DNA of 64,000 nucleotides from JANOZM01 sp031429355 (GTDB lineage: Bacteria > Pseudomonadota > Gammaproteobacteria > Burkholderiales > Burkholderiaceae_E). Below the pieces are notes generated by a model. The model was not told the origin of the DNA and did no database searches. It was given only the letters and a program-made list of their open reading frames with translations. The position numbers and the translations under genes were made by a program. The stretch's first letter is position 1, and each line of letters opens with the position of its first letter. Positions 43,751-52,241 of the stretch are shown in pieces. The DNA is taken from assembly GCA_031429355.1 (NCBI GenBank), contig JANOZM010000014.1:372001-436000 (forward strand). Direction: 5' to 3'.

Positions 43751-44771
43751 AGGCCAGCGCAGCGCCACTTAAGGCCACAAAAGGGTCGGTGATAACAGCC
43801 GTTGGAATAGCCGCTAAGTAATCCTGGAAACGTCCTTTAGCTTCAAAGCGTTTACGAAAATCAGATTGAAAAAAACGCTCGCCTAAACGCGGAACGATGC
43901 CACCACCAATAAATAACCCAGCGCGCGCACCAAAGGTTAGCGCAACGTTTCCGCAGAACCCACCGAGCATGGCGCAAAATACCTCTAAGGTTTGATCGGC
44001 TACTGCATCAGAGCGAGATAAACCCAATTCAACAATAGAAGGTGTCGATAAGCTTTCAACTGATTTTCCCAACTCTTTGGCCACGCTTTGATAAAGCACT
44101 GGCAGGCCAATGCCTGACAATAATCGCTCGGCCGAAATATGTGGATAGGTCGACGACAAACCTTCTAACAAACGACGTTCGAAGTCACTGCCAGCCGCTA
44201 AAGTTGCATGGCCGCCCTCTCCGGGTATGCAATGCCACCGCCCAGCACTTTGCAAAGCAGCCGCTACACCTAATCCGGTACCCGGTCCCACAACTGCAAG
44301 CACCGTGCTAGCGGGATTATTTAAACCAGTCGTTTGCGATGCCAAAGTATCTTGCGAACGACCCATTACACCAGCAGAATTCGGTGCTACTCCGTGCGCT
44401 CGAAATTGATCAGACTTTAACGTGGGCAATGACAAGGCTAGAGCTTCAAAGTCATTCATTACGCGCAAACTTTGCAACTTAAGCAAAGTTTGCGTCTCTT
44501 GAATCGAAAACTTCCAGTTGCTATTGGTAAAGCAAATACGATCACCGCTGACCGGAGTCGCGACAGCAAAGGCGGCCTGCTTGAGCTGGCTCACATCGAA
44601 ATTTACTTCGCTTGAAATGCTTTTTAAATAGGCTTGAACGGCTTGAGTTGGCGTCGCGAATTCGGCCGCTTTTAGTTTACGCAAGTGACAAACCCGCGAC
44701 TCTCCGGGCAAAACCAAGCCAGCGTTAAAGTGCGTGCCGCCAATATCGGCGACTAAAGTTGCGGCCGTCAT
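43731..44771 (-). CDS. glk: Glucokinase (stand-alone)
   Basis: A 346-residue ROK-unrelated, E. coli-type glucokinase. The phosphate loop is ADIGGTHFNAGLV (residues 9-21), the catalytic region is LRVMNDFEALALSL, and VGPGTGLGVA and PGEGGHATLA match the ATP- and glucose-binding segments. It phosphorylates glucose to glucose-6-phosphate. It is divergent to a second glucokinase fused to a regulator; the shared 126-base region contains palindromic sites. Confidence 0.9.
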   Translation of the reverse strand: MTAATLVADIGGTHFNAGLVLPGESRVCHLRKLKAAEFATPTQAVQAYLKSISSEVNFDVSQLKQAAFAVATPVSGDRICFTNSNWKFSIQETQTLLKLQSLRVMNDFEALALSLPTLKSDQFRAHGVAPNSAGVMGRSQDTLASQTTGLNNPASTVLAVVGPGTGLGVAAALQSAGRWHCIPGEGGHATLAAGSDFERRLLEGLSSTYPHISAERLLSGIGLPVLYQSVAKELGKSVESLSTPSIVELGLSRSDAVADQTLEVFCAMLGGFCGNVALTFGARAGLFIGGGIVPRLGERFFQSDFRKRFEAKGRFQDYLAAIPTAVITDPFVALSGAALAFNSGAN

Positions 44772-44820
44772 TAACGAAACCCTGCTACGATTTGCGCGGA
44801 GACGCCGAAAACTTGAAAAG

Positions 44821-44861
44821 TTGTAGTATTTAGACTCATATTTTTTGTAACAATACTACAA
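44821..44861. promoter_or_regulatory. Putative RpiR/HexR operator between the divergent glucokinase genes
   Basis: TTGTAGTATT (44821-44830) and AATACTACAA (44852-44861) form a perfect 10-bp inverted repeat. Within it, TGTAACAATACTACA (44846-44860) has the same TGTA-N7-TACA layout as the sites before the TonB receptor and edd. It is well placed to control both genes. Confidence 0.65.
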
Positions 44862-44897
44862 GGCCCGCCGTTTTTGCACAAATCCAAGAGCTTTCCA

Positions 44898-46823
44898 ATG
44901 AACAAAGCGAGTAGTTTGCCTACAAATTTGCCGGTTCCAAGGCTAATTGCCGATATCGGAGGTACCTACGCGCGCTTTGCTTTGGAGCCATCACTTGGGG
45001 TATTTGTGCAAGCCCGATCACTACAGTGCGCTGATTTCAAAGACTTTCAAGATGCATTGACGACGTATTTGCAGTCTGTTTCAGTTGGTCAAATTCAGCA
45101 CGCTGCGGTTGCTATCGCAAATCCAGTGGACGGTGACGAAGTCAGTATGACTAATTACCATTGGCATTTTTCTATTGAAGCAATGCGTCAACAGCTTGGT
45201 TTCGAAACCTTGGTAGTCGTTAATGACTTTACCGCGTTAGCGTCGGCTGTGCCGCATCTAAAAGAGTCACAAAAAAAACAAATTGGTGGCGGCAAAGCAC
45301 GTCTAGGTAGCGTTATTGGTGTGATGGGCGCGGGTAGCGGATTAGGTATGTCGGGTTTAATTCCGGCCGAGACTGGTTGGGTCGCTCTAGGTGCCGAGGG
45401 CGGACATGCAAACTTTGCGCCGCGCGATGAACGCGAGCTACAAATTTTGCAGTACGCATGGAAGCAATACGAACATGTTTCGTTTGAGCGATTGGTTTCA
45501 GGCGCCGGGTTAGAGCTGATCTATCAAGCGTTGTTAAGTCAAGCCCAGCCAAGCCAGCTAGACACCTCCAATTTACCCAAATCTGCGCCACTCGAGGCGC
45601 CCGAAATTAGCAAACGAGCCATCGAGAAAACTGATGCGCTTTGTGTTCAAGCCACTGAAATGTTTTGCTTATTTTTAGGCACCGCTGCAGCGAATTTAGC
45701 GCTCACCTTGGGCGCTTTAAGTGGCATTTACATTGGCGGTGGCATTGTCCCAAAACTGGGTGAGTTTTTTGAACGGTCTGGTTTTCGCGCACGGTTCGAA
45801 AGTAAGGGGCGTTTTTCACGCTACGTTCAGAGTATTCCCACGTATGTAATTACCGAGCCCAATGCAACTTTTATTGGTGTGTCTGCAATTTTAGATGCGC
45901 AGTTAAAAGAGATTGCCAACAGCCCGCAATCGGCTTTGTTAAATCGTATTACTAAAGAGATGTCGACCTTATCATCGGCCGAGCAGCGTGTTGCCCAGTA
46001 TGTAATGGCCCACGCGCGCCGCTGCTTGACGGAGCCGATTGCTGAGATTGCAGAGCACTCCAGTGTTAGCCAACCAACGGTTATTCGATTTTGTAGGACG
46101 ATGGGGTGCCAAGGGCTCGCGGAATTTAAATTACGGCTAGCCTCTGAGTTGCGTGGAACCTTGCCGCTAACCCACACTTTAGTAAAAGATGATGACTCAC
46201 TTTTAGAGCTTGGCAGTAAGGTTTTATCCAATACCGCATCGGCTATCTTAGAAGTTCGAGACCGCTTAAACCAACACGAAATCACCCAAGCCATTGCCTT
46301 ACTAACGCAAGCCGAACGAGTCGATGTGTTCGCCGTTGGTCAATACAGCATCGTTGCGCAAGACGCGCAATTTAAAATTTTACGCTTGGGCATTGCTTGC
46401 GCAGCGTTTACCGAGGAACGCCTAATTTTAGCGGGCGCGAGCGCGCTAAGTAATAAATCAGTCGCGTTATTCGTGTCGATGGAAGGCGAGTCAACCTTGC
46501 TACTTGAAGCGGCTGCGCAAGCGCGTGCGCGTGGTTGCCAAACCATTGCTGTTACGTCGCCAGGCTCTGCCCTAGCCCAATCGGCAGATGTTGTTTTAGC
46601 GGTTGAACACAGCGAAGATTTGGCAACCCAAATGCCGATGGTTAGCCGTGTTTTGCACCTATTAATTGTTGATATTTTAACAGTCGGCGTTGCGATGCAA
46701 CGCAGCAATCCAAGCCGACCAGTAACGGCCTTTAATGCTGAGCTGCGTAAAAACAAAGGCAAAACATTAGGCATTACAACGGCTTCACCGTTAACTGATT
46801 TAAGTTCTCACAGCCGGGAATAA
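44898..46823 (+). CDS. glk: Bifunctional glucokinase / RpiR-family transcriptional regulator
   Basis: 641 residues from the ATG at 44898 (AAGAGC 7 bases upstream); a TTG at 44874 is in frame but lacks support. Residues 1-320 are a glucokinase (IADIGGTYARFALEPS, VVNDFTALASAVPHL, GAEGGHANFAP). After a linker, an RpiR-type HTH (EQRVAQYVMAHARR, VSQPTVIRFCRTMGCQGLAE) is at about 345-420, and a SIS sugar-phosphate-binding domain (VDVFAVGQYSIVAQDAQFKI) at about 450-590. The fusion is known from Burkholderia relatives. The SIS domain should sense a phosphosugar, so the protein can both make glucose-6-phosphate and respond to sugar flux. Confidence 0.92.
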   Translation: MNKASSLPTNLPVPRLIADIGGTYARFALEPSLGVFVQARSLQCADFKDFQDALTTYLQSVSVGQIQHAAVAIANPVDGDEVSMTNYHWHFSIEAMRQQLGFETLVVVNDFTALASAVPHLKESQKKQIGGGKARLGSVIGVMGAGSGLGMSGLIPAETGWVALGAEGGHANFAPRDERELQILQYAWKQYEHVSFERLVSGAGLELIYQALLSQAQPSQLDTSNLPKSAPLEAPEISKRAIEKTDALCVQATEMFCLFLGTAAANLALTLGALSGIYIGGGIVPKLGEFFERSGFRARFESKGRFSRYVQSIPTYVITEPNATFIGVSAILDAQLKEIANSPQSALLNRITKEMSTLSSAEQRVAQYVMAHARRCLTEPIAEIAEHSSVSQPTVIRFCRTMGCQGLAEFKLRLASELRGTLPLTHTLVKDDDSLLELGSKVLSNTASAILEVRDRLNQHEITQAIALLTQAERVDVFAVGQYSIVAQDAQFKILRLGIACAAFTEERLILAGASALSNKSVALFVSMEGESTLLLEAAAQARARGCQTIAVTSPGSALAQSADVVLAVEHSEDLATQMPMVSRVLHLLIVDILTVGVAMQRSNPSRPVTAFNAELRKNKGKTLGITTASPLTDLSSHSRE

Positions 46824-46856
46824 TTGAGCTTAAAGTTTGCTTAATCTGTTGTGGTT

Positions 46857-47750
46857 CTACTTTGGTTTTTTTGCACTGCGCGTATTAATTCGCTTGCTGG
46901 TTAACACCGCCTTATAACGTTCTAATCGTTTACTAACCAGACCACCCATTTGCGACGCGGTGGCGACGGCCAAGGCATCGATTAAAACCAACTGAGCAAT
47001 TCTTGATGTCATGGGTGCATACAAGTCCGGGTCTTCGCTGGGATTAACTGGTAGCACTAAATCAGACGCATCAGCGACGGGAGTTTTTGGTACCGTAAGC
47101 GCAATTATTTTTGCGCCAGCAGTGCGTGCAAAGGCCATCGAATCGACCAAAGCTTGGGTCTTACCCGAATTAGAAAGCGCAACAACGACATCACTTTTTT
47201 TAAGCATCGCTGCCGATACACAATGCAAATGCGGATCGTTGTAAGCCACCGCTGCAAAGCCCAGTCTAAAAAATTTATGAGCCCCATCGGCCGCGGTAAT
47301 GCCAGAATTGCCTTGCCCATAAAATTCAATGCGCTGTGCACTGACTAGCCAACGTACCGCTTTCGCAAATTCGTTCGGCGCTATATCGTTTTTTAGTTGC
47401 AGCACCGTTTGCGCACTGCGATCAATTACTTTGTTAAGAATCGAGTTGGGTTCGTCCCCCGAACGAACATCGACATGCACATACGGAGCGCCCGTGCCTA
47501 AGGTAAATACTAACCACAGTCGAAAAGCCTTCCAACCTGGAAACCCTACGGCTTGGCAAAACCGCGCAACGCTCGGCTCGCTAACCCCAGTAGCTTGTGC
47601 TAGCTGCGCAATCGAGCATGCCGCAGCTAAAGACGGGTTAGCCAACACATAAGTGCGCACACGCTCGCTAGCTTCTGACAATTGCATGCTAAGTAAGCCA
47701 GTCAGCGACTTTAGGGGCGCAGTACCTAGGCTGGCGGCTTTATTGCTCAT
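46857..47750 (-). CDS. hexR: RpiR/HexR-type transcriptional regulator
   Basis: A 297-residue regulator: N-terminal RpiR HTH (ASERVRTYVLANPSLAAACS, GVSEPSVARFCQAVGFPGWK) and C-terminal SIS domain (RIEFYGQGNSGITAADGAHK, DVVVALSNSGKTQAL). HexR proteins bind 2-keto-3-deoxy-6-phosphogluconate and repress edd, zwf and similar genes. It is divergent to edd, and its promoter region holds candidate operators. The symbol is by position and family, not proven. Confidence 0.85.
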   Translation of the reverse strand: MSNKAASLGTAPLKSLTGLLSMQLSEASERVRTYVLANPSLAAACSIAQLAQATGVSEPSVARFCQAVGFPGWKAFRLWLVFTLGTGAPYVHVDVRSGDEPNSILNKVIDRSAQTVLQLKNDIAPNEFAKAVRWLVSAQRIEFYGQGNSGITAADGAHKFFRLGFAAVAYNDPHLHCVSAAMLKKSDVVVALSNSGKTQALVDSMAFARTAGAKIIALTVPKTPVADASDLVLPVNPSEDPDLYAPMTSRIAQLVLIDALAVATASQMGGLVSKRLERYKAVLTSKRINTRSAKKPK

Positions 47751-47792
47751 AAATTTTGAAAAAGTAATTGGTTGATGAAAACTACAGGATTC

Positions 47793-47845
47793 ACCTTAAG
47801 GTTACAAGATGGATCGTTAGGTTGCAGTATTCATCTTAGATGAAT
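47793..47845. promoter_or_regulatory. Palindromes near the RpiR regulator start
   Basis: ACCTTAAGGT (47793-47802, perfect) and ATTCATC-TTA-GATGAAT (47829-47845, perfect 7-bp arms) lie 43 to 95 bases upstream of the minus-strand regulator start. Possible control sites; no known consensus is matched. Confidence 0.35.
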
Positions 47846-47888
47846 AAAAGCGGTATTGATCAAAAAAAATCAGCCGGAATTTAGTATT

Positions 47889-47903
47889 TGTAGTAAATTT
47901 ACA
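47889..47903. promoter_or_regulatory. Putative HexR operator 1 upstream of edd
   Basis: TGTAGTAAATTTACA, flanked by T and A to give TTGTA...TACAA, with an inner perfect palindrome GTAAATTTAC. It is 129 bases upstream of the edd start and 30 bases before a second similar site. Confidence 0.6.
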
Positions 47904-47918
47904 ATATCTAAATATTAT

Positions 47919-47931
47919 TGTAGTTTTTACA
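47919..47931. promoter_or_regulatory. Putative HexR operator 2 upstream of edd
   Basis: TGTAGTTTTTACA begins exactly 30 bases after operator 1, about three helix turns, so both sites would face the same side of the DNA. The core is 2 bases shorter than in the other sites. Confidence 0.45.
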
Positions 47932-48031
47932 CAAATCCGATCTACTTGTCCGCATCATGCAAAAATTCAGCAAAGACTAAGCAAAGACCCGCAAACAACC
48001 TGTTCCACTAAACACAAACACAAACATAACA

Positions 48032-49915
48032 ATGGCAACTCCAACCAGCTCACAGCTCAAAAGCACTGCAGCGCTTTCTGCTCCACAGCGCGCCGCTTTA
48101 ATGCGGGCGGTTACCGACCGATTGGTTATTCGTAGCGCCCAGTCACGGGCCTTGTATTTAAAAAAAATTGATCAACAAAAGCAAGACCGATTACGCCGCC
48201 TTTCGCTGGCACCAGCAAACCAAGCCCACGGCTACGCTGCATTACCGGGCAAAGACAAAATTGCAATTCGCTCGCAACCCGTACCAATGCTGGCTATTGT
48301 TTCGGCTTATAACGACGTACTAAGTGCACATCAGCCCTTCGAGCATTACCCCGCAATCATTCGCGACGAAGCCCGTAAACACGCTGCCGTTGCACAATTT
48401 GCAGGTGGTGTTCCGGCAATGTGTGACGGGGTTACCCAAGGTCAAGCGGGTATGGAGCTCAGTCTATTTTCGCGCGACGTCATTGCAATGTCGACCGCCA
48501 TAGCCCTTAGCCACGACTTATACGACGGACAAATTTTGTTAGGTGTTTGTGACAAAATCATCCCGGGTTTGTTGCTAGGGGCTTTGTCGTTTGGTCACCT
48601 ACCAGCAATCTTTATTGCGGCGGGGCCAATGGCTTCAGGGTTATCAAATACGGATAAATCAACAGTACGTAAGCAATTTGCACAAGGGCAAGTCGACAGC
48701 GAAGTTTTGCTAGAAGCAGAAATGGCCGCTTATCACGACAAGGGCACTTGCACTTTTTATGGCACAGCCAATAGTAATCAGTTGCTGTTAGAGGCGATGG
48801 GGTTAATGTTGCCGGGTGCCGCATTTGTACAACCAGACAATCCGCAACGTGAGCAAATAACACGAGCTTCCACCGCGCAATTAGCGCGCTTGGCACATAA
48901 AAAACAAGCCCTACTTGGCGAGCTGGTTGACGAAAAAGTAATTGTTAATGCAATCGTGGCGTTGCTGGCAACGGGCGGTTCCACAAACCATACAATTCAT
49001 TGGGTTGCAATTGCTCGAGCAGCCGGCATTTTGCTGACGTGGGAAGACATTCATGCGCTAGCTGTGGCAGTACCAACGCTTACGCGTATTTATCCAAACG
49101 GAACGGCTGATATCAACCAATTTGACCAAGCCGGAGGGATTGCCGCGGTTATGTCGCAGTTACTCGATGCAGGGTTGTTGCATAACGACGTGCAAACAGT
49201 CGTTGGGCGTGGGTTAGATGGTTACACCAAACGCTTAATGGCGGCGCGTACAGATCACCCTAACTCTAATTTGCCTAGCGAATTGCGTTATGCAACTGAA
49301 GTGGCCCAATCGAGCGACGACACAATTATTAGCAGCATTGCCCAACCATTTTTACCCGAAGGCGGCTTGCGTATGCTCGAGGGTAATTTGGGCCGAGCTG
49401 TGGTTAAAATATCAGCGGTTGCGCCCGAGCATCGATCGATCAAAGCGCAAGCACGTGTATTCGATTCACAAGCAGCCGTTATCGCAGCATTTAAAGCAAA
49501 TGAGTTTACCCAAGACACTATTGTTGTGGTGCGCGGCCAAGGCCCAAAGGCCTGCGGAATGCCCGAGCTACACCAACTAACCCCAACCCTAAGCGTGCTG
49601 CTTGATCGTGGCTTAAAAGTGGCTCTGGTGACCGACGGCCGAATGTCTGGCGCATCGGGCAAAGTACCAGCAGCGATTCATGTGTGTCCCGAAGCGGCCG
49701 ACGGCGGCCCAATTTCAAAAGTACGCGATGGTGATTGGCTTGAGGTCGATTGCGACCAAGCTATTTTGCGCTTTTGTGACGAGACACCGAACTGGCAAGA
49801 TCGACCAGCTGCGTCCATTGTTGATCAAGGTATTGGCACCGGACGCGAACTGTTTACAAACTTCAGAAAAATCGTAACGCGGGCCGATGAAGGTGCCGTT
49901 ACCTTTGGCACTTAG
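48032..49915 (+). CDS. edd: 6-phosphogluconate dehydratase
   Basis: A 627-residue iron-sulfur dehydratase of the IlvD/Edd family. Phrases FAGGVPAMCDGVTQGQAGME, LLGVCDKIIPGLLLGALSFG and KGTCTFYGTANSNQ hold the cluster-binding cysteines; TDGRMSGASGKVPAAIHV is the C-terminal active-site region. It converts 6-phosphogluconate to 2-keto-3-deoxy-6-phosphogluconate in the Entner-Doudoroff pathway. The eda gene follows 34 bases later. Two HexR-like sites lie upstream. Confidence 0.95.
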   Translation: MATPTSSQLKSTAALSAPQRAALMRAVTDRLVIRSAQSRALYLKKIDQQKQDRLRRLSLAPANQAHGYAALPGKDKIAIRSQPVPMLAIVSAYNDVLSAHQPFEHYPAIIRDEARKHAAVAQFAGGVPAMCDGVTQGQAGMELSLFSRDVIAMSTAIALSHDLYDGQILLGVCDKIIPGLLLGALSFGHLPAIFIAAGPMASGLSNTDKSTVRKQFAQGQVDSEVLLEAEMAAYHDKGTCTFYGTANSNQLLLEAMGLMLPGAAFVQPDNPQREQITRASTAQLARLAHKKQALLGELVDEKVIVNAIVALLATGGSTNHTIHWVAIARAAGILLTWEDIHALAVAVPTLTRIYPNGTADINQFDQAGGIAAVMSQLLDAGLLHNDVQTVVGRGLDGYTKRLMAARTDHPNSNLPSELRYATEVAQSSDDTIISSIAQPFLPEGGLRMLEGNLGRAVVKISAVAPEHRSIKAQARVFDSQAAVIAAFKANEFTQDTIVVVRGQGPKACGMPELHQLTPTLSVLLDRGLKVALVTDGRMSGASGKVPAAIHVCPEAADGGPISKVRDGDWLEVDCDQAILRFCDETPNWQDRPAASIVDQGIGTGRELFTNFRKIVTRADEGAVTFGT

Positions 49916-49949
49916 GCCAAACACTTCAAAAAATCGAGAGCAATTGTTT

Positions 49950-50576
49950 ATGAACCAAGCATTATTATTTAAAAGCCGAGTCGTCCCCGTTGTCGAAATT
50001 CCGAGCGCGGGCGCAGCATTGCCCCTAGCAGACGCGCTACTAGCCGGGGGCATTGACATTATCGAGATCACCTTGCGCACCGAAGCCGCTTTAGAGGCCA
50101 TTGCAATCATCGCCAAAGAGCGGCCCCAACTTATTGTCGCCGCCGGAACGGTACTATATTCTGCTCAACTAAACGCCGCTATACAGTCCGGTGCAAGAAT
50201 TATATTTTCACCCGGCAGCACCCCCACTTTATTAAAAGAAGCACAAGGTTGCGGCATCCCTTTTTTCCCTGGCGTTGCGACACCGTCCGAGGTAATGCAT
50301 TGTCTAGAGCACGGCATTACCAATATGAAATTGTTTCCAGCCGATGCGATCAATTCTTTAAAATTGCTCAAAGCGTTTAGTGGCCCCTTGGCGCAAGCTC
50401 GCTTCATCCCCACGGGCGGTATCAACGAAAATAATATTCATGAATTCGTTGTGCAATCAAATGTACTGGCTGTTGGCGCTTCGGCCGTTGCCCCTAAGGA
50501 CTTAATTCTGCGAGCCGATTGGGCGGGCATTACGCAGCGCGCAAAAAACTTGTTAGGGCTAGCCGCTACGGTTTAA
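49950..50576 (+). CDS. eda: 2-keto-3-deoxy-6-phosphogluconate aldolase
   Basis: 208 residues from the ATG at 49950, with GAGAG about 10 bases ahead; an upstream start would overlap edd and add non-homologous sequence. The class I aldolase residues are visible: Glu39 (IIEITLRTEAAL) and the Schiff-base Lys127 (TNMKLFPADAINSL). It splits KDPG to pyruvate and glyceraldehyde-3-phosphate. Operon with edd. Its stop overlaps the convergent ligase stop by 4 bases. Confidence 0.95.
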   Translation: MNQALLFKSRVVPVVEIPSAGAALPLADALLAGGIDIIEITLRTEAALEAIAIIAKERPQLIVAAGTVLYSAQLNAAIQSGARIIFSPGSTPTLLKEAQGCGIPFFPGVATPSEVMHCLEHGITNMKLFPADAINSLKLLKAFSGPLAQARFIPTGGINENNIHEFVVQSNVLAVGASAVAPKDLILRADWAGITQRAKNLLGLAATV

Positions 50577-52240
50577 TTGAGTTGAGCCAATGCCTTTAAA
50601 TCATCTAATGTGTTGGCTTGATTAATTGGCTTGTCAGTTCGCCATCGCAAGATCCGCGGGAAGCGCACGGCAATACCCGATTTATGGCGAGCAGAGGCCT
50701 GAATACCTTCGAAGCCAAGCTCAAACACTAAGGACGGCGTTACGCTGCGTACTGGCCCAAACTTATCGATCGTGGTCTTTTTTATAATTGCATCGACTTG
50801 CCGAATTTCCTCATCGGTTAAGCCGCTGTAAGCTTTTGCAAACGGCACCAGTACTTCGCCACTCCAAACAGCGAATGTGTAATCGGTATACAACGAAGCA
50901 CGTCGGCCATGCCCGGCTTGCGCATAAATTAGTACAGCATCAATCGAATAAGGATCGAGTTTCCATTTCCACCATTGCCCGCCCGCTTCAGTTTTTGAAC
51001 GCCCCACCCCATAGGCTGACGATTTACGTTTTAGCATTAAGCCTTCAACACCCAAGGACCGCGCTTGGGCGCGTTGTTGCTCTAAAGCGCTCCAATCGGG
51101 TGCTGAAACGATGGCGCTTAAGCGCAATCTTGGGTGATTAATTTGACCGATGTGTTGTTCTAAAAACGCCCGACGTTCTGTTAAAGCAGCCGTACGAAAA
51201 TCTTTAAAATCAGCCGCTAAACAATCGTAAACAACCAGCACTGCCGGGCTCGTTTTAAGCAAAGCGGCACTAATTTTTTTTCGGGTTGTACGTTGTTGCA
51301 ACACTTGAAATCCTTGCGGGCGGTTGCGCTCGAAATCCCAAATTAAAATTTCACCATCCAAAATAGTGCCTTGGGGTGCGTGGGCCGACCAATGTTGAGC
51401 CAGCTCGATTAACTCAGGGAAGTTTTCTGAAATCAATTCTTCACCGCGTGACCACAACGCCGAATGCTCTGCGTTAATAACTAATTGTCCACGAATGCCA
51501 TCCCACTTCCATTCGGCTTGCCAATCGTCTATGTCACCCAAAGTTGCTTGAGGATGGCCTTTAATGGGGTGGGCCAGAAAAAACGGCAAAGCACGCCCTT
51601 CTTGAATAATTGCATCAGGGCTATCTATTTCGTTAGCATCGTTGAAATTAGGACGTGCCACCAAGTGCTTAAAACGATCTGCCGTTGGTAATTGTTTCGC
51701 ATCCGTATAACCTACAAAGCGCTGCGCCACCACCACCGCGTCGATATCAAAGGCTTGCGCCAAAGCACGCGTCACTAAGCTACGTGATACGCCCACCCGA
51801 AAGCCGCCCGTTAGCAGTTTGTTTAAGGTAAAGCGCTCGTTAGCCGACAATTGATTCCAAAATTGGCACAATTGATCTTGGATGTTTAATTCGGGCTGAC
51901 CTCGCAGCGGCAATATTGATTCTTCAATCCATTGCGATAAAAATCGATCACTGGAACTTTTGGGTGGGGGTAACAAATACGCAATCGTTTCAGCTAAATC
52001 GCCAACCGCTTGATAGCACTCTTCAAACAACCACGGCTCGCAACCACTTAAGGTCGTTACCGTTGCCCGTAATACTTTGGTTGGCACGACTTGGCGTATT
52101 CGCCCACCAGCTAATAGGTAGCAAGCCCACGCAGCATCTTCGGCGTGAGCCAAAGAAAAATAGCCCTGCAAGAGGGCTATTTTTTGCAGCGTCGAAGTCG
52201 AAGCATCGAGCTGCGCATACAACTGCGAAAACTGTTTCAA
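50573..52240 (-). CDS. ATP-dependent DNA ligase (ligase-associated repair set)
   Basis: A 555-residue ligase. The adenylated lysine is Lys245 in motif I (AEWKWDGIRGQLV); LDGEILIWD, VYDCLAADFKD, VEGLMLKRKSSAYGVGR and WWKWKLDP give the other nucleotidyltransferase motifs, and an OB fold follows. The first 200 residues are the DNA-binding domain of LigB/LigC-like bacterial ligases linked to DNA-damage response. The start is a TTG one base after the Bug gene stop. The associated exonuclease gene is nearby; the helicase and phosphoesterase partners found with this ligase in other bacteria are not in the window. Confidence 0.9.
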   Translation of the reverse strand: MKQFSQLYAQLDASTSTLQKIALLQGYFSLAHAEDAAWACYLLAGGRIRQVVPTKVLRATVTTLSGCEPWLFEECYQAVGDLAETIAYLLPPPKSSSDRFLSQWIEESILPLRGQPELNIQDQLCQFWNQLSANERFTLNKLLTGGFRVGVSRSLVTRALAQAFDIDAVVVAQRFVGYTDAKQLPTADRFKHLVARPNFNDANEIDSPDAIIQEGRALPFFLAHPIKGHPQATLGDIDDWQAEWKWDGIRGQLVINAEHSALWSRGEELISENFPELIELAQHWSAHAPQGTILDGEILIWDFERNRPQGFQVLQQRTTRKKISAALLKTSPAVLVVYDCLAADFKDFRTAALTERRAFLEQHIGQINHPRLRLSAIVSAPDWSALEQQRAQARSLGVEGLMLKRKSSAYGVGRSKTEAGGQWWKWKLDPYSIDAVLIYAQAGHGRRASLYTDYTFAVWSGEVLVPFAKAYSGLTDEEIRQVDAIIKKTTIDKFGPVRSVTPSLVFELGFEGIQASARHKSGIAVRFPRILRWRTDKPINQANTLDDLKALAQLN

Positions 52241-52241
52241 C

